From: Streptomyces antioxidans
GTDB lineage: Bacteria; Actinomycetota; Actinomycetes; Streptomycetales; Streptomycetaceae
NCBI RefSeq assembly: GCF_000968685.2
Contig: NZ_LAKD02000040.1
Location: 1-64,000, forward strand
Reading direction: 5' to 3'
DNA: 64,000 nucleotides
Made by a program: the position numbers and the translations under genes. The notes under the pieces were generated by a model that was not told the origin of the DNA, did not search any database, and worked only from the letters and a program-made list of their open reading frames with translations. Shown one piece after another: positions 1 through 9,228 of the stretch; the first letter of the stretch is position 1, and every line of letters starts with the position of its first letter.

Positions 1-169
1 CGTCACTCCTCGTCGTACAGGCCGGTCGGCCCGCTCAACTTTGCCTGTGCAAGCTATTCGTTTGCGAGAGTGAAACACGAAGACCCCCCGTCATCCCATC
101 CCCCGCACCCCCGGCCCCCGACGCCCCCACCCTGGCGCCACCGCGCCACCGCGCCAGTAAAGCCGACGA

Positions 170-197
170 GGCCCCGACCGCTCCAGCGGTCGGGGCC
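170..197 (-). terminator. Hairpin terminator after the DLW-39 gene
   Basis: Perfect 11-bp inverted repeat (GGCCCCGACCG and its complement) around a 6-nt loop, lying about 25 nt past the stop codon of the small gene at 222-356. There is no T-run, as is common for Streptomyces terminators. I see no gene between this hairpin and the left edge of the window. Confidence 0.7.
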
Positions 198-221
198 CCG
201 CACTAGGACTGTTGTAGGAGC

Positions 222-356
222 TCACACACCCGAACCTGCGGGTACGGAGTCGGTCGCCTCCGTCCACAGATCCTGCTCGGCGCGATCCGCCTGGATCTGG
301 CGGTACACGAGGAGCCCGCCGATGGCGGCCAGTGCGACCAGGAGCAGCTTCTTCAC
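222..356 (-). CDS. DLW-39 family small protein
   Basis: A 44-residue protein with a GTG start that is preceded by a GAGG ribosome-binding site about 7 nt upstream. The N-terminal KKLLLVALAAIGGLLVY stretch is one membrane-spanning or membrane-anchored helix; the polar tail contains EQDLWTEATD, the DLW signature of this actinobacterial family. Function is unknown. A longer reading frame with an upstream ATG at 413 exists, but its extra 19 residues are basic, unlike the family, and lack a ribosome-binding site. It sits downstream of tRNA-Ile and the gyrase genes, a conserved Streptomyces position. Confidence 0.8.
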   Translation of the reverse strand: MKKLLLVALAAIGGLLVYRQIQADRAEQDLWTEATDSVPAGSGV

Positions 357-547
357 CGCGCTACCTCGTCTCTTTCTTGACGTAGGGGACCTCTGGCGCC
401 CGATGATACACACCGACCGATACCGATCGGTGACCTATGACCGGCATTGGCCGAGGAGAAATCGGGAAGGAGACGGGGATCAACTCCCTGCCTCCATACG
501 ACATCAGCCCGGACGGAAAAAATCTCCATCCAGGCTGATCGCGACGG

Positions 548-621
548 TGGGGCTAACAGGACTTGAACCTGTGGCCTCTTCCTTATCAGGGAAGCGCTCT
601 AACCGTCTGAGCTATAGCCCC
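548..621 (-). tRNA. tRNA-Ile (anticodon GAT)
   Basis: A 74-nt cloverleaf on the minus strand. The acceptor stem is GGGGCTA paired with TAGCCCC; the D arm carries AGCTCAG; the anticodon loop CTGATAA sits in a CTTCC/GGAAG stem and gives GAT, which reads the Ile codons AUC and AUU; the T arm has GTTCAAGTC. The discriminator base is A and CCA is not encoded. It lies between the DLW-39 gene and the DUF3566 gene near gyrA. Confidence 0.97.
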
Positions 622-683
622 GCGCTGCACCGAAAGATTAGCGCACCACCTGCCCCGTCCCAAAATCGGTAACGGCCGGGCCG

Positions 684-1457
684 CTACTCGTCCTCGGCCA
701 GGGTCAGCTCGACGCCGCCCACAAAACCCGCCGACAAGTTGTAGATAAAGGCCCCGAGCGTGGCCAGCGCGGTCGCCAGCACCACATTGATCACGGCGAT
801 GATCCCGGTGAACCCCAGGACACGCGGAAGCGACAGGAAGGACTCCAGGTCGAACCCGCTGCCCTCCTGCGACTCCGTGGCGTCGCTTATGGTGCCGCCC
901 ACCGCGCTGAAGACGCCCATGGCGTCCATGACCATCCACAGCACCGCCACCGCGATCACGGTGCAGATCCCCAGCGCGATCGCCAGCAGAAAGCTGACCT
1001 TCATGACCGACCACGGATCGACCCTGGCGACCCGCAGCCGCGCCTTACGGGTCCGCGGCGCCGGACGGGCCCCCGCGGACGTACGGGGGCGGCGGACGGC
1101 CGTGGCGGCCTGCTGGTACCCCGTCTGGGCGGCCTGTGCCGACTGCCCGGGCACCGCGGAGCCGCCCCGCCCGGCCCCGCCGCCGGGCGGCGGGGCGTAT
1201 GCCTGCGGCGGGTGGTACGGCTGCGCGGGCTGGGCGGGAGCGGGACGCTCGTTGGGGAGCGGGCTGGAGTACTGGGGCTTGGGGTGCGGATCGCGCTGCG
1301 GCCGCAGCTTCCGGGTCTCGGTCACCGCCGCGGGGGCGGAGTCCCCGGCCGGGCCACGGGCGCCGTCCCCAGCGGTGTGACCGCCCGTCGGGGCTCCTGA
1401 TCCCGGATGCCCTCCGGCGTCCGCACCGCCGCCCGCGGCACCCGTGGCTCCACTCAC
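684..1457 (-). CDS. DUF3566 domain membrane protein
   Basis: 257 residues. The first ~145 are low complexity, rich in Gly, Ala and Pro, and probably disordered. The C-terminal ~110 residues hold the DUF3566 region with two hydrophobic segments, one around SFLLAIALGICTVIAVAVLW and one around GFTGIIAVINVVLATALATL, so a two-helix membrane protein is expected. The gene starts 3 nt after the gyrA stop codon and is likely co-transcribed with gyrBA. Homologues sit next to gyrA in many actinobacteria. Function is not known; a role tied to gyrase is only suggested by position. Confidence 0.85.
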   Translation of the reverse strand: MSGATGAAGGGADAGGHPGSGAPTGGHTAGDGARGPAGDSAPAAVTETRKLRPQRDPHPKPQYSSPLPNERPAPAQPAQPYHPPQAYAPPPGGGAGRGGSAVPGQSAQAAQTGYQQAATAVRRPRTSAGARPAPRTRKARLRVARVDPWSVMKVSFLLAIALGICTVIAVAVLWMVMDAMGVFSAVGGTISDATESQEGSGFDLESFLSLPRVLGFTGIIAVINVVLATALATLGAFIYNLSAGFVGGVELTLAEDE

Positions 1458-1460
1458 GAC

Positions 1461-4085
1461 TTACTCCTCGGTCTCGTCGGCCGGGGGCGCTGTGCCCTCG
1501 GCCGCCTCGGACTCGGCCTCCTCGGCTGGTGCGTTCCCGGCCGCGATCTCTTCCTCGACCTCTTCAGCCTCACGACCGGCCTCGGCGTTCCGGGCGATGC
1601 CGACGACGGCATCGCGCTTGCCCAGGTTGATCAGTTGGACGCCCATGGTGTCACGGCCCGTCTCCCTGACCTCATTGACCCGGGTGCGGATCACGCCACC
1701 GCTGAGCGTGATGGCGAGGATCTCATCGGTCTCCTCGACCACCAGCGCCCCGACCAGGGAACCACGGTCCTCGACGATCTTCGCCGCCTTGATGCCGAGG
1801 CCACCGCGCCCCTGGACGCGGTATTCATCGACATTGGTCCGCTTGGCGTACCCGCCGTCGGTGGCGGTGAACACGAACGTACCGGGCCTGACGACATTCA
1901 TCGAGAGGAGCTCGTCGCCCTCGCGGAAGCTCATGCCCTTCACGCCGGAGGTCGCGCGCCCCATCGGGCGCAGCGAGTCATCGGTCGCCGTGAACCGGAT
2001 CGACTGCGCCTTCTTGCTGATCAGCAGCAGATCGTCCGCGGAGGAGACCAGCTCGGCCCCGATCAGCTCGTCCTCGCGGCCGTCCTCCATCGCCCGGAGG
2101 TTGATCGCGATCACACCGCCCGAGCGGGGCGAGTCGTAGTCCTTCAGCGGGGTCTTCTTCACCAGCCCGGACTTGGTGGCCAGCACCAGGTACGGCACCG
2201 CCTCGTAGTCCCGGATGGCGAGGATCCGCGCGATCTTCTCATCGGGCTGGAAGGCCAGCAGATTCGCCACATGCTGGCCGCGCGCGTCGCGCCCCGCGTC
2301 GGGGAGCTCGTACGCCTTCGCCCGGTAGACCCGGCCCTTGTTGGTGAAGAACAGCAGCCAGTGGTGGGTGGTCGAGACGAAGAAGTGGGAGACGATGTCG
2401 TCCTGCTTCAGCTTCGTCCCCCGCACGCCCTTGCCACCGCGCTTCTGCGAGCGGTAGTCCTCGGTCTTGGTGCGCTTCACATAGCCGCCACGCGTGATCG
2501 TGACGACGATGTCCTCCTCGGCGATCAGGTCCTCGATGGACATGTCGCCGTCGAAGGGGACCAGCTTGGTGCGCCGGTCGTCGCCGAACTTCTCGACGAT
2601 CGCGGTCAGCTCCTCGCTGATGATCTGCCGCTGCCGCTCGGGCGAGGCCAGGATCGCGTTGTACTCGTTGATCTTCACCTGGAGCTCGTCGTGCTCCTGG
2701 ACGATCTTCTGCCGCTCCAGGGCGGCCAGTCGCCGCAGCTGCATCTCGAGGATCGCGTTCGCCTGGATCTCGTCGATCTCCAGCAGGCCCATCAGGCCCT
2801 CGCGCGCGGTCTCCACCGTGTCGCTGCGCCGGATCAGCGCGATGACCTCGTCGATCGCGTCCAGGGCCTTGAGCAGACCGCGCAGGATGTGCGCGCGCTC
2901 CTCGGCCTTGCGCAGCCGGAAGCGGGTCCGGCGGACGATGACCTCGATCTGGTGGGTGACCCAGTTGCGGATGAACGCGTCCAGCGAGAGGGTGCGCGGC
3001 ACGCCGTCGACCAGCGCCAGCATGTTGGCACCGAAGTTGGTCTGCAGATCGGTGTGCTTGTAGAGGTTGTTGATGACGACCTTGGCGACCGCGTCCCGCT
3101 TGAGCACGATGACCAGGCGCTGGCCGGTGCGCGATGAGGTCTCGTCGCGGACGTCGGCGATGCCGCCGACCCTGCCGTCCTTCACCAGGTCGGCGATCTT
3201 CTGCGCGAGGTTGTCCGGGTTCACCTGGTACGGCAGCTCGGTGACCACCAGGCACTGCCGGCCCTGGATCTCCTCGACCTCCACCACCGCGCGCATGGTG
3301 ATCGAGCCGCGCCCGGTGCGGTACGCCTCCTCGATGCCCTTACGGCCGACGACCAGGGCGCCGGTCGGGAAGTCCGGGCCCTTGATCCGGTCGACCAGCG
3401 CGTCGAGCAGCTCCTCCTGGGTGGCCTCGGGGTTGGCCAGCGCCCACTGGGCGCCCTCGGCCACCTCGCGCAGATTGTGCGGCGGGATGTTGGTGGCCAT
3501 GCCGACCGCGATCCCCGCCGAGCCGTTGATCAGCAGATTGGGGAAGCGGGCCGGCAGGACCGTCGGCTCCTGGTTACGGCCGTCGTAGTTGTCCTGGAAG
3601 TCGACGGTCTCCTCGTCGATGTCCCGGAGCATCTCCATCGACAGCGGCGCCATCTTGCACTCGGTGTACCGCATGGCCGCCGCGGGGTCGTTGCCCGGGG
3701 AGCCGAAGTTGCCGTTGGAGTCGACCAGCGGCATCCGCATGGACCACGGCTGGGCCAGCCGCACCAGCGCGTCGTAGATCGACGAGTCGCCGTGCGGGTG
3801 GTAGGTGCCCATGACGTCACCGACGACGCGGGCGCACTTGTAGAAGCCCTTCTCGGGGCGGTACCCGCCGTCGTACATCGCGTACAGCACCCGGCGGTGC
3901 ACCGGCTTGAGGCCGTCCCGGACGTCGGGCAGCGCACGGCTGACGATCACGCTCATCGCGTAATCGAGGTACGAGCGCTGCATCTCCGTCTCGAGGCCCA
4001 CCGCCTCGACGCGGAGGGCGGCGCCCTCGGCGAGCTCGTCGGGGGTCAGGTCGTCGGGCGTGTTCGGGGTGTTCTCGTCGGCCAT
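1461..4085 (-). CDS. gyrA: DNA gyrase subunit A
   Basis: 874 residues, the usual length. The breakage-reunion domain holds the catalytic tyrosine Tyr140 in RYTE, aligned with Tyr122 of E. coli. The quinolone-resistance region reads HPHGDSSIYD, with Ser101 and Asp105 at the positions of E. coli Ser83 and Asp87, a quinolone-sensitive configuration. The C-terminal half is the beta-pinwheel DNA-wrapping domain with a GyrA-box-like QKRGGKG motif, ending in an acidic Glu/Ala-rich tail. With GyrB it forms the A2B2 enzyme that adds negative supercoils. It lies 42 nt after gyrB and is probably in the same operon. Confidence 0.98.
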   Translation of the reverse strand: MADENTPNTPDDLTPDELAEGAALRVEAVGLETEMQRSYLDYAMSVIVSRALPDVRDGLKPVHRRVLYAMYDGGYRPEKGFYKCARVVGDVMGTYHPHGDSSIYDALVRLAQPWSMRMPLVDSNGNFGSPGNDPAAAMRYTECKMAPLSMEMLRDIDEETVDFQDNYDGRNQEPTVLPARFPNLLINGSAGIAVGMATNIPPHNLREVAEGAQWALANPEATQEELLDALVDRIKGPDFPTGALVVGRKGIEEAYRTGRGSITMRAVVEVEEIQGRQCLVVTELPYQVNPDNLAQKIADLVKDGRVGGIADVRDETSSRTGQRLVIVLKRDAVAKVVINNLYKHTDLQTNFGANMLALVDGVPRTLSLDAFIRNWVTHQIEVIVRRTRFRLRKAEERAHILRGLLKALDAIDEVIALIRRSDTVETAREGLMGLLEIDEIQANAILEMQLRRLAALERQKIVQEHDELQVKINEYNAILASPERQRQIISEELTAIVEKFGDDRRTKLVPFDGDMSIEDLIAEEDIVVTITRGGYVKRTKTEDYRSQKRGGKGVRGTKLKQDDIVSHFFVSTTHHWLLFFTNKGRVYRAKAYELPDAGRDARGQHVANLLAFQPDEKIARILAIRDYEAVPYLVLATKSGLVKKTPLKDYDSPRSGGVIAINLRAMEDGREDELIGAELVSSADDLLLISKKAQSIRFTATDDSLRPMGRATSGVKGMSFREGDELLSMNVVRPGTFVFTATDGGYAKRTNVDEYRVQGRGGLGIKAAKIVEDRGSLVGALVVEETDEILAITLSGGVIRTRVNEVRETGRDTMGVQLINLGKRDAVVGIARNAEAGREAEEVEEEIAAGNAPAEEAESEAAEGTAPPADETEE

Positions 4086-4127
4086 TGCTGGTCAAAGTCC
4101 TTCTGTCGTCTGCGGCTGGGGGCCGAC

Positions 4128-6134
4128 TCAGATGTCGAGGAAGCGGACATCCTTGGCGTTGCGCTGGATGAACGAGCGCCGTGCCTCGACGTCCTCACCC
4201 ATGAGGACCGAGAACAGGTCGTCGGCCTGGGCCGCGTCGTCCAGCGTGACCTGGCCGAGGACACGGTGGTCCTGGTCCATCGTGGTCACCCGCAGCTCTT
4301 CGGCGTTCATCTCGCCCAGGCCCTTGAAGCGCTGGACGGAGTCGTCCCTGATGCGCTTGCCCTGCTCCCGGCCGGCCTGGATCAGCGCGTCCCGCTCCCG
4401 GTCCGAGTACGCGTACTCGACCTCGTCCCGGCCCCACTTGATCTTGTAGAGGGGCGGGCGGGACAGGAAGACATGGCCCGCCTCGACCAGCGGGCGCATA
4501 AAGCGGAAGAGGAAGGTCAGCAGCAGGGTGTTGATGTGCTGGCCGTCGACATCGGCGTCCGCCATCAGAATGATCTTGTGATAGCGGAGCTTGGCGATGT
4601 CGAAGTCCTCGTGCACCCCGGTGCCGAAGGCGGAGATCAGCGCCTGGACCTCGTTGTTCTGGAGGATCTTGTCGACCCGGGCCTTCTCGACGTTGAGGAT
4701 CTTGCCTCGGATCGGGAGGATCGCCTGATACTGCGGATTGCGGCCGGACTTGGCCGAGCCGCCGGCGGAGTCACCCTCGACGATGAAGATCTCGCACTTC
4801 GACGGGTCGTTGGACTGGCAGTCGCTCAGCTTGCCCGGCAGCGACGCGGTCTCCAGCAGCCCCTTGCGGCGGGTCAGATCGCGCGCCTTACGGGCGGCGA
4901 CGCGGGCCGTGGCCGCCTGGATGCCCTTGCGGACGATGTCCGCCGCCTCATTGGGGTTACGGTCCAGCCAGTCGGCGAGATGCTCGTTGACGATCTTCTG
5001 GACGAAGGTCTTGGCCTCCGTGTTGCCCAGCTTGGTCTTGGTCTGGCCCTCGAACTGGGGCTCGCCCAGCTTGACCGAGATGATGGCCGTAAGGCCCTCA
5101 CGGATGTCCTCACCGGTGAGGTTGTCATCGCGCTCCCGGAGCAGCTTCTTGTCCCGCGCGTACTTGTTGATCAGATACGTCAGCGCGGCGCGGAAGCCCT
5201 CCTCGTGGGTGCCGCCCTCATGGGTGTGGATGGTGTTCGCGAAGCTGTAGACACCCTCGGTGTACTGGGCGTTCCACTGCATCGCGATCTCGAGGGAGAG
5301 CATCCGCTCCTTGTCCTCGGCCTCGAAGCCGATCACCGTGGGGTGGACCAGCTCGCCCTTGCGGGAGTTGAGGTAGGTGACGAAGTCGACGATGCCGCCC
5401 TCGTAGTGGTACTTCACGGAGAGCGGCTTGCCCTCCTCGTCCACATGGGCCTCGCGCTCGTCCGTCAGCGAGATCGACAGGCCCTTGTTGAGGAACGCCA
5501 TCTCCTGGAAGCGCCGGGCCAGCGTCTCGAAGGAGTACTCGGTGGTCTCGAAGACGTCCGGGTCCGCCCAGAAGGTGACCGTGGTGCCGGTGACCTCCGT
5601 GGCCTCGTTCCGGGCCAGGGGCGCGGTCGGCACTCCGGTCTTGTAGTCCTGGGTCCAGCGGTAGCCGTCCGTCCTGACCTCGACCGACACCTTCGACGAC
5701 AGGGCGTTGACGACGGAGACGCCGACGCCGTGCAGACCGCCGGAGACGGCGTAGCCGCCGCCGCCGAACTTGCCGCCCGCGTGCAGCACGGTCAGCACGA
5801 CCTCCACGGCCGGCTTCCCCTCCGAGGGGACGATGCCCACCGGGATCCCGCGGCCGTTGTCCACGACGCGGACGCCGCCGTCGGCGAGGATCGTGACCTC
5901 GATGCTGTCCGCGTGACCGGCCATGGCCTCGTCGACGGAGTTGTCGACGACCTCCTGGACGAGGTGGTGCAGGCCGCGCTCACCGGTGGAACCGATGTAC
6001 ATACCGGGTCGCTTGCGGACCGCCTCCAGCCCCTCCAGAACGGTGATCGCACTGGCGTCGTACGACGGCGGAGCCAGGGCCTCGTCGTCGGGCGTGGACG
6101 GGATGTTTTCGATGGGGTTGCCGGAATCGGCCAC
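4128..6134 (-). CDS. gyrB: DNA gyrase subunit B
   Basis: 668 residues from a GTG start at 6134, preceded by AAAGGG at a good distance; an upstream ATG at 6158 would add eight residues not expected in the family. The N-terminal GHKL ATPase domain has EVVDNSVDEA and the glycine-rich GLHGVGVSVVN loop. The TOPRIM domain carries EGDSAGG (residues 453-459) and DADVDG (526-531), which bind the catalytic magnesium ions. It supplies ATP hydrolysis and the metal site for gyrase. The order recF-dciA-gyrB-gyrA is conserved in actinobacteria. Aminocoumarin binding sites lie in the ATPase domain but I cannot predict sensitivity. Confidence 0.98.
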   Translation of the reverse strand: MADSGNPIENIPSTPDDEALAPPSYDASAITVLEGLEAVRKRPGMYIGSTGERGLHHLVQEVVDNSVDEAMAGHADSIEVTILADGGVRVVDNGRGIPVGIVPSEGKPAVEVVLTVLHAGGKFGGGGYAVSGGLHGVGVSVVNALSSKVSVEVRTDGYRWTQDYKTGVPTAPLARNEATEVTGTTVTFWADPDVFETTEYSFETLARRFQEMAFLNKGLSISLTDEREAHVDEEGKPLSVKYHYEGGIVDFVTYLNSRKGELVHPTVIGFEAEDKERMLSLEIAMQWNAQYTEGVYSFANTIHTHEGGTHEEGFRAALTYLINKYARDKKLLRERDDNLTGEDIREGLTAIISVKLGEPQFEGQTKTKLGNTEAKTFVQKIVNEHLADWLDRNPNEAADIVRKGIQAATARVAARKARDLTRRKGLLETASLPGKLSDCQSNDPSKCEIFIVEGDSAGGSAKSGRNPQYQAILPIRGKILNVEKARVDKILQNNEVQALISAFGTGVHEDFDIAKLRYHKIILMADADVDGQHINTLLLTFLFRFMRPLVEAGHVFLSRPPLYKIKWGRDEVEYAYSDRERDALIQAGREQGKRIRDDSVQRFKGLGEMNAEELRVTTMDQDHRVLGQVTLDDAAQADDLFSVLMGEDVEARRSFIQRNAKDVRFLDI

Positions 6135-6428
6135 GAAGCGCCCTTTCTGGCACAGCACAAGCCGTCTCCGGGCAGGCGGGAGCGGCTGCGTCGTTCAACA
6201 TGTGTCCGCAAGCGCTCGGTGCGCCAGCGGCGACGGTGTACGGCCCCAGTCTACCGGTAGCGCCGACAAGAATGGGGGCTTGCTGCCGCCTGAGTCCGCA
6301 TGTGCCGCCCTGAACCGGCCGCCGCCGACTCCCCATATGCGGGGACGGGCTCCAAGAGGCTCACGCCGCCACTCAGCGCTTCGGGCTGTCAACCACCGGC
6401 TACCGTGACCGGGGTCTCAGCAGTCACC

Positions 6429-6448
6429 CTGTTACCCCCGGTTAACAG
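6429..6448. promoter_or_regulatory. Inverted repeat upstream of gyrB
   Basis: CTGTTA and TAACAG arms separated by 8 nt, in the 330-nt gap between dciA and gyrB, where the gyrBA promoter must be. It could be an operator for supercoiling- or regulator-dependent control, but arms of six bases also occur by chance. No sigma factor hexamers were clear enough to mark. Confidence 0.25.
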
Positions 6449-6464
6449 CAGGGCTCACACCGGA

Positions 6465-7025
6465 TCACCCGTAGGTGTCCCCCGGGCCCGTGGAACCCGG
6501 GGAGCGCAGCGGGCCGTAGCGCCGGGACGGGCCCCCGGGGCCCAGAACCTTGATCAGCTTCACCGTGCCCTGGCCCAGGTCGGCGTTGAGCCTGGCCACG
6601 AGCTGGGGCGCGAGCAGCCGCAGCTGGGTCGCCCACGCCGTGGAGTCACAACGCACCGTGAGCACCCTGGCGTCCTCGTCATAGCGCAGGGGCTCGCAGT
6701 GCTGGGCCACCTCAGGGCCCACCATCTGGGGCCAGCGGCCCATCACCCCGCCGACCGCGGCCGGGGTCTCCCAGCCACGCTCGGTGATCAGCCGGTTGAT
6801 CGCCGCGCCGAGCGGAAGCGGATCGCGGCCATCGGCGCGCGCGCCGGAGCGCAGGCCCCCTCTGCGCGCCTGCTTCTTCTGCTGGGCCGCGGCTCCCCGG
6901 GCGCGCGCCTGCTCCTTGGCGGCGCGCAGCGCCACCCGCGCGAGGTCGACGCCCGACGGCTCGGGCACCGGTGAGGACCCGGGCGCCGCCGAGGGCCGCG
7001 CGGGCTGGTCCATTCCGTCCGTCAT
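6465..7025 (-). CDS. dciA: DciA / DUF721 replicative helicase operator
   Basis: 186 residues. The ~75-residue DUF721 core starts near PLPLGAAINRLITERGWE and runs through TVRCDSTAWATQLRLLAPQL, a KH-like fold. DciA proteins load or regulate the replicative helicase DnaB in bacteria that lack DnaC or DnaI, which includes actinobacteria. The basic N-terminal part is low complexity. The start codon overlaps the recF stop by four bases (ATGA), so translation is probably coupled. The DnaB partner is encoded about 40 kb away at 46.7-48.2 kb. Confidence 0.9.
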   Translation of the reverse strand: MTDGMDQPARPSAAPGSSPVPEPSGVDLARVALRAAKEQARARGAAAQQKKQARRGGLRSGARADGRDPLPLGAAINRLITERGWETPAAVGGVMGRWPQMVGPEVAQHCEPLRYDEDARVLTVRCDSTAWATQLRLLAPQLVARLNADLGQGTVKLIKVLGPGGPSRRYGPLRSPGSTGPGDTYG

Positions 7026-8164
7026 GCCCGCCGCACCTCGCCCTCGGACACCGCGTAGCGCGTACCGGCGAGCACCCCCGGGACGTCGTCCTCCACCGCC
7101 GCGGTCACCAACACCTGCTCCCCGGGGGCGACCAGCTCGGCCAGCCGCTCCCGGCGCCGCTCGTCCAGCTCAGCGAAGACGTCGTCGAGCACCAGCACCG
7201 GCTCGCCCGCCTCGGTGCGCAGCAGATCGTAGGAGGCCAGCCGCAGGGCGAGGGCGTACGACCAGGACTCGCCATGGCTGGCGTAGCCCTTCGCCGGGAG
7301 CCGGCCCAGCTTGAGCACCAGGTCGTCGCGGTGCGGGCCCACCAGGGTGACCCCGCGCTCGATCTCCTGCTTACGGGCCTCGGTGAGGGCGGCCATCAGC
7401 AGCTCGTACAGCTCCTCGCGGCTGCCCGCGCCGGCCGGCCCCTCACCGGCCGAACCGCGGTACTCCAGCAGCACCGGGCCGCCGCCCGGGGCGAGCTGTT
7501 CGTACGCCTTGTCGGCGAGGGGCTGGAGCACGGAGATCAGATCGAGCCGCTGGGCGAGCAGCTCGGCACCGGCCCGGGCCAGGTGCTGGTCCCAGACGTC
7601 GAGGGTGGACAGGGCCGCGTCGCCGCCCCCGCCGCGCGAACCGTGGCGCCGGGCCAGGGCGGCGGTCTTCAGCAGGGTGTTGCGCTGCTTCAGCACCCGG
7701 TCGTAGTCGGAGCGGACCCCCGCCATCCGGGGCGCCCGCGCGGTGATCAGCTCGTCCAGGAACCGGCGGCGCTCGCCCGGGTCGCCCTTCACCAGGGCCA
7801 GATCCTCGGGCGCGAACAGCACCGACCGCAGGATCCCCAGCACATCACGCGGCCTGACCTGCGAGGACCGATTGATACGGGCGCGATTGGCCTTGCCCGG
7901 GTTGAGCTCGAGCTCTATCAGCTGCTGCCGGTCCCCCTGGACGACCGCGGCCCGGACCACGGCCCGCTCGGCGCCCATGCGCACCAGCGGGGCGTCGGAG
8001 GAGACCCGGTGGCTGCCGAGGGTGGCGAGATAGCCGACGGCCTCGACGAGATTGGTCTTGCCCTGGCCGTTGGGCCCGACGAAGGCCGTGACGCCCGGGT
8101 CGAGCGCCACCTCGGCCCGGACGTACGAGCGGAAGTCGGCGAGCGAGAGATGCGTGACGTGCAT
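7022..8164 (-). CDS. recF: DNA repair and replication protein RecF
   Basis: 380 residues from the ATG at 8164; family members begin MHVTHLSLADFRSY, and the longer frame upstream does not match. Walker A is GPNGQGKT (residues 30-37), the ABC-like signature region is SHGESWSYALALRLA, and Walker B is VLVLDDVFAELD. RecF is an SMC-like ATPase that binds gapped DNA and helps RecOR load RecA on SSB-coated gaps. A GGAGG lies 15 nt upstream, further than ideal. The gene follows gnd and overlaps dciA. Confidence 0.96.
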   Translation of the reverse strand: MHVTHLSLADFRSYVRAEVALDPGVTAFVGPNGQGKTNLVEAVGYLATLGSHRVSSDAPLVRMGAERAVVRAAVVQGDRQQLIELELNPGKANRARINRSSQVRPRDVLGILRSVLFAPEDLALVKGDPGERRRFLDELITARAPRMAGVRSDYDRVLKQRNTLLKTAALARRHGSRGGGGDAALSTLDVWDQHLARAGAELLAQRLDLISVLQPLADKAYEQLAPGGGPVLLEYRGSAGEGPAGAGSREELYELLMAALTEARKQEIERGVTLVGPHRDDLVLKLGRLPAKGYASHGESWSYALALRLASYDLLRTEAGEPVLVLDDVFAELDERRRERLAELVAPGEQVLVTAAVEDDVPGVLAGTRYAVSEGEVRRA

Positions 8165-8241
8165 GGTGGGCTGCGCCGACCTCCCCCGGCAGTACTGCTC
8201 GCTTCCCACCCCGAGGGGTGGCTGCTTCTCGTTGCTCCCGA

Positions 8242-9123
8242 CTACTTCTCGTTGCTCTCGACCGCGTGGCCGCCAAACTGGTTGCGCAGCGCGGCGACCA
8301 TCTTCATCTGCGGCGAGTCCTCCTGGCGGGAGGCGAATCGGGCGAAGAGCGACGCGGTGATCGCCGGCAGCGGCACGGCGTTGTCGATCGCGGCCTCCAC
8401 GGTCCAGCGGCCCTCGCCGGAGTCCTCCGCGTAGCCCCGCAGCTTGCCCAGGTGCTCGTCCTCGTCCAGGGCGCGGACGGCCAGGTCAAGCAGCCAGGAG
8501 CGGATGACCGTGCCCTCCTGCCAGGAGCGGAGGACCTCGCGGACGTCGGTGACCGAGTCCACCTTCTCCAGCAGCTCCCAGCCCTCGGCGTAGGCCTGCA
8601 TCATCGCGTACTCGATGCCGTTGTGGACCATCTTGGCGAAGTGGCCCGCGCCGACCTTTCCGGCGTGGACGGCGCCGCCCCCGGCCTCGGGCTTGAGCGC
8701 GTCGAAGATCGGCTGGACCCGGGCCACATGGTCGGCAGAGCCGCCGTACATCAGCGCGTAGCCGTTGTCCAGGCCCCAGACGCCGCCGGAGACACCGCAG
8801 TCGACGAAGCCTATGCCCTTGGCGTTGAGCTGCTCGGCGTGGATCTCGTCGTCGGTCCAGCGGGAGTTCCCGCCGTCCACGACGATGTCACCGGGCGACA
8901 GCAGCTCGGCCAGCTCATCGATGGTGATCTGGGTGGGGACGCCGGACGGGACCATGACCCACACCACGCGCGGGCCCTCGAGTTGGTTGACGAGCTCATC
9001 GATGCTGTGGACATCGGCGACGTCCGGGTTGCGGTCGTATCCGATGACGGTGTGGCCAGCGCGGCGGATGCGCTCGCGCATGTTGCCGCCCATCTTGCCG
9101 AGGCCGATGAGACCGAGCTCCAT
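8242..9123 (-). CDS. gnd: 6-phosphogluconate dehydrogenase, short decarboxylating type
   Basis: 293 residues, the short form of the family (the long form has ~470). The Rossmann motif GLIGLGKMGGNM is at the start, the substrate loop DGGNS follows near residue 90, GVSGGVWG is conserved, and the catalytic lysine lies in KMVHNGIEY. It oxidises 6-phosphogluconate to ribulose 5-phosphate with CO2 release in the pentose phosphate pathway. Its location between dnaN and recF is a Streptomyces hallmark without an obvious functional link to replication. Cofactor preference (NAD or NADP) cannot be read with certainty. Confidence 0.93.
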   Translation of the reverse strand: MELGLIGLGKMGGNMRERIRRAGHTVIGYDRNPDVADVHSIDELVNQLEGPRVVWVMVPSGVPTQITIDELAELLSPGDIVVDGGNSRWTDDEIHAEQLNAKGIGFVDCGVSGGVWGLDNGYALMYGGSADHVARVQPIFDALKPEAGGGAVHAGKVGAGHFAKMVHNGIEYAMMQAYAEGWELLEKVDSVTDVREVLRSWQEGTVIRSWLLDLAVRALDEDEHLGKLRGYAEDSGEGRWTVEAAIDNAVPLPAITASLFARFASRQEDSPQMKMVAALRNQFGGHAVESNEK

Positions 9124-9228
9124 CAGTGATCCTTTGTGCCGTAGTCCGTTGCGTTTCGCGGTGAATCCGAGCCTACGCCCGTGGGTAGCCGCACAGATGT
9201 GGGCTACACCCGCTCATTCGCTCGGCCT

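Noticed and set aside
1..60. Possible C-terminal end of a gene at the left edge (GLYDEE then stop on the minus strand)
   Set aside because: The frame meets a stop at position 54-56, so there is no room for a gene.
3477..6260. A 927-residue open frame on the plus strand
   Set aside because: It is the exact antisense of gyrA/gyrB; long reverse frames arise from the third-position GC bias and the protein is low-complexity Val/Leu/Asp/Arg.
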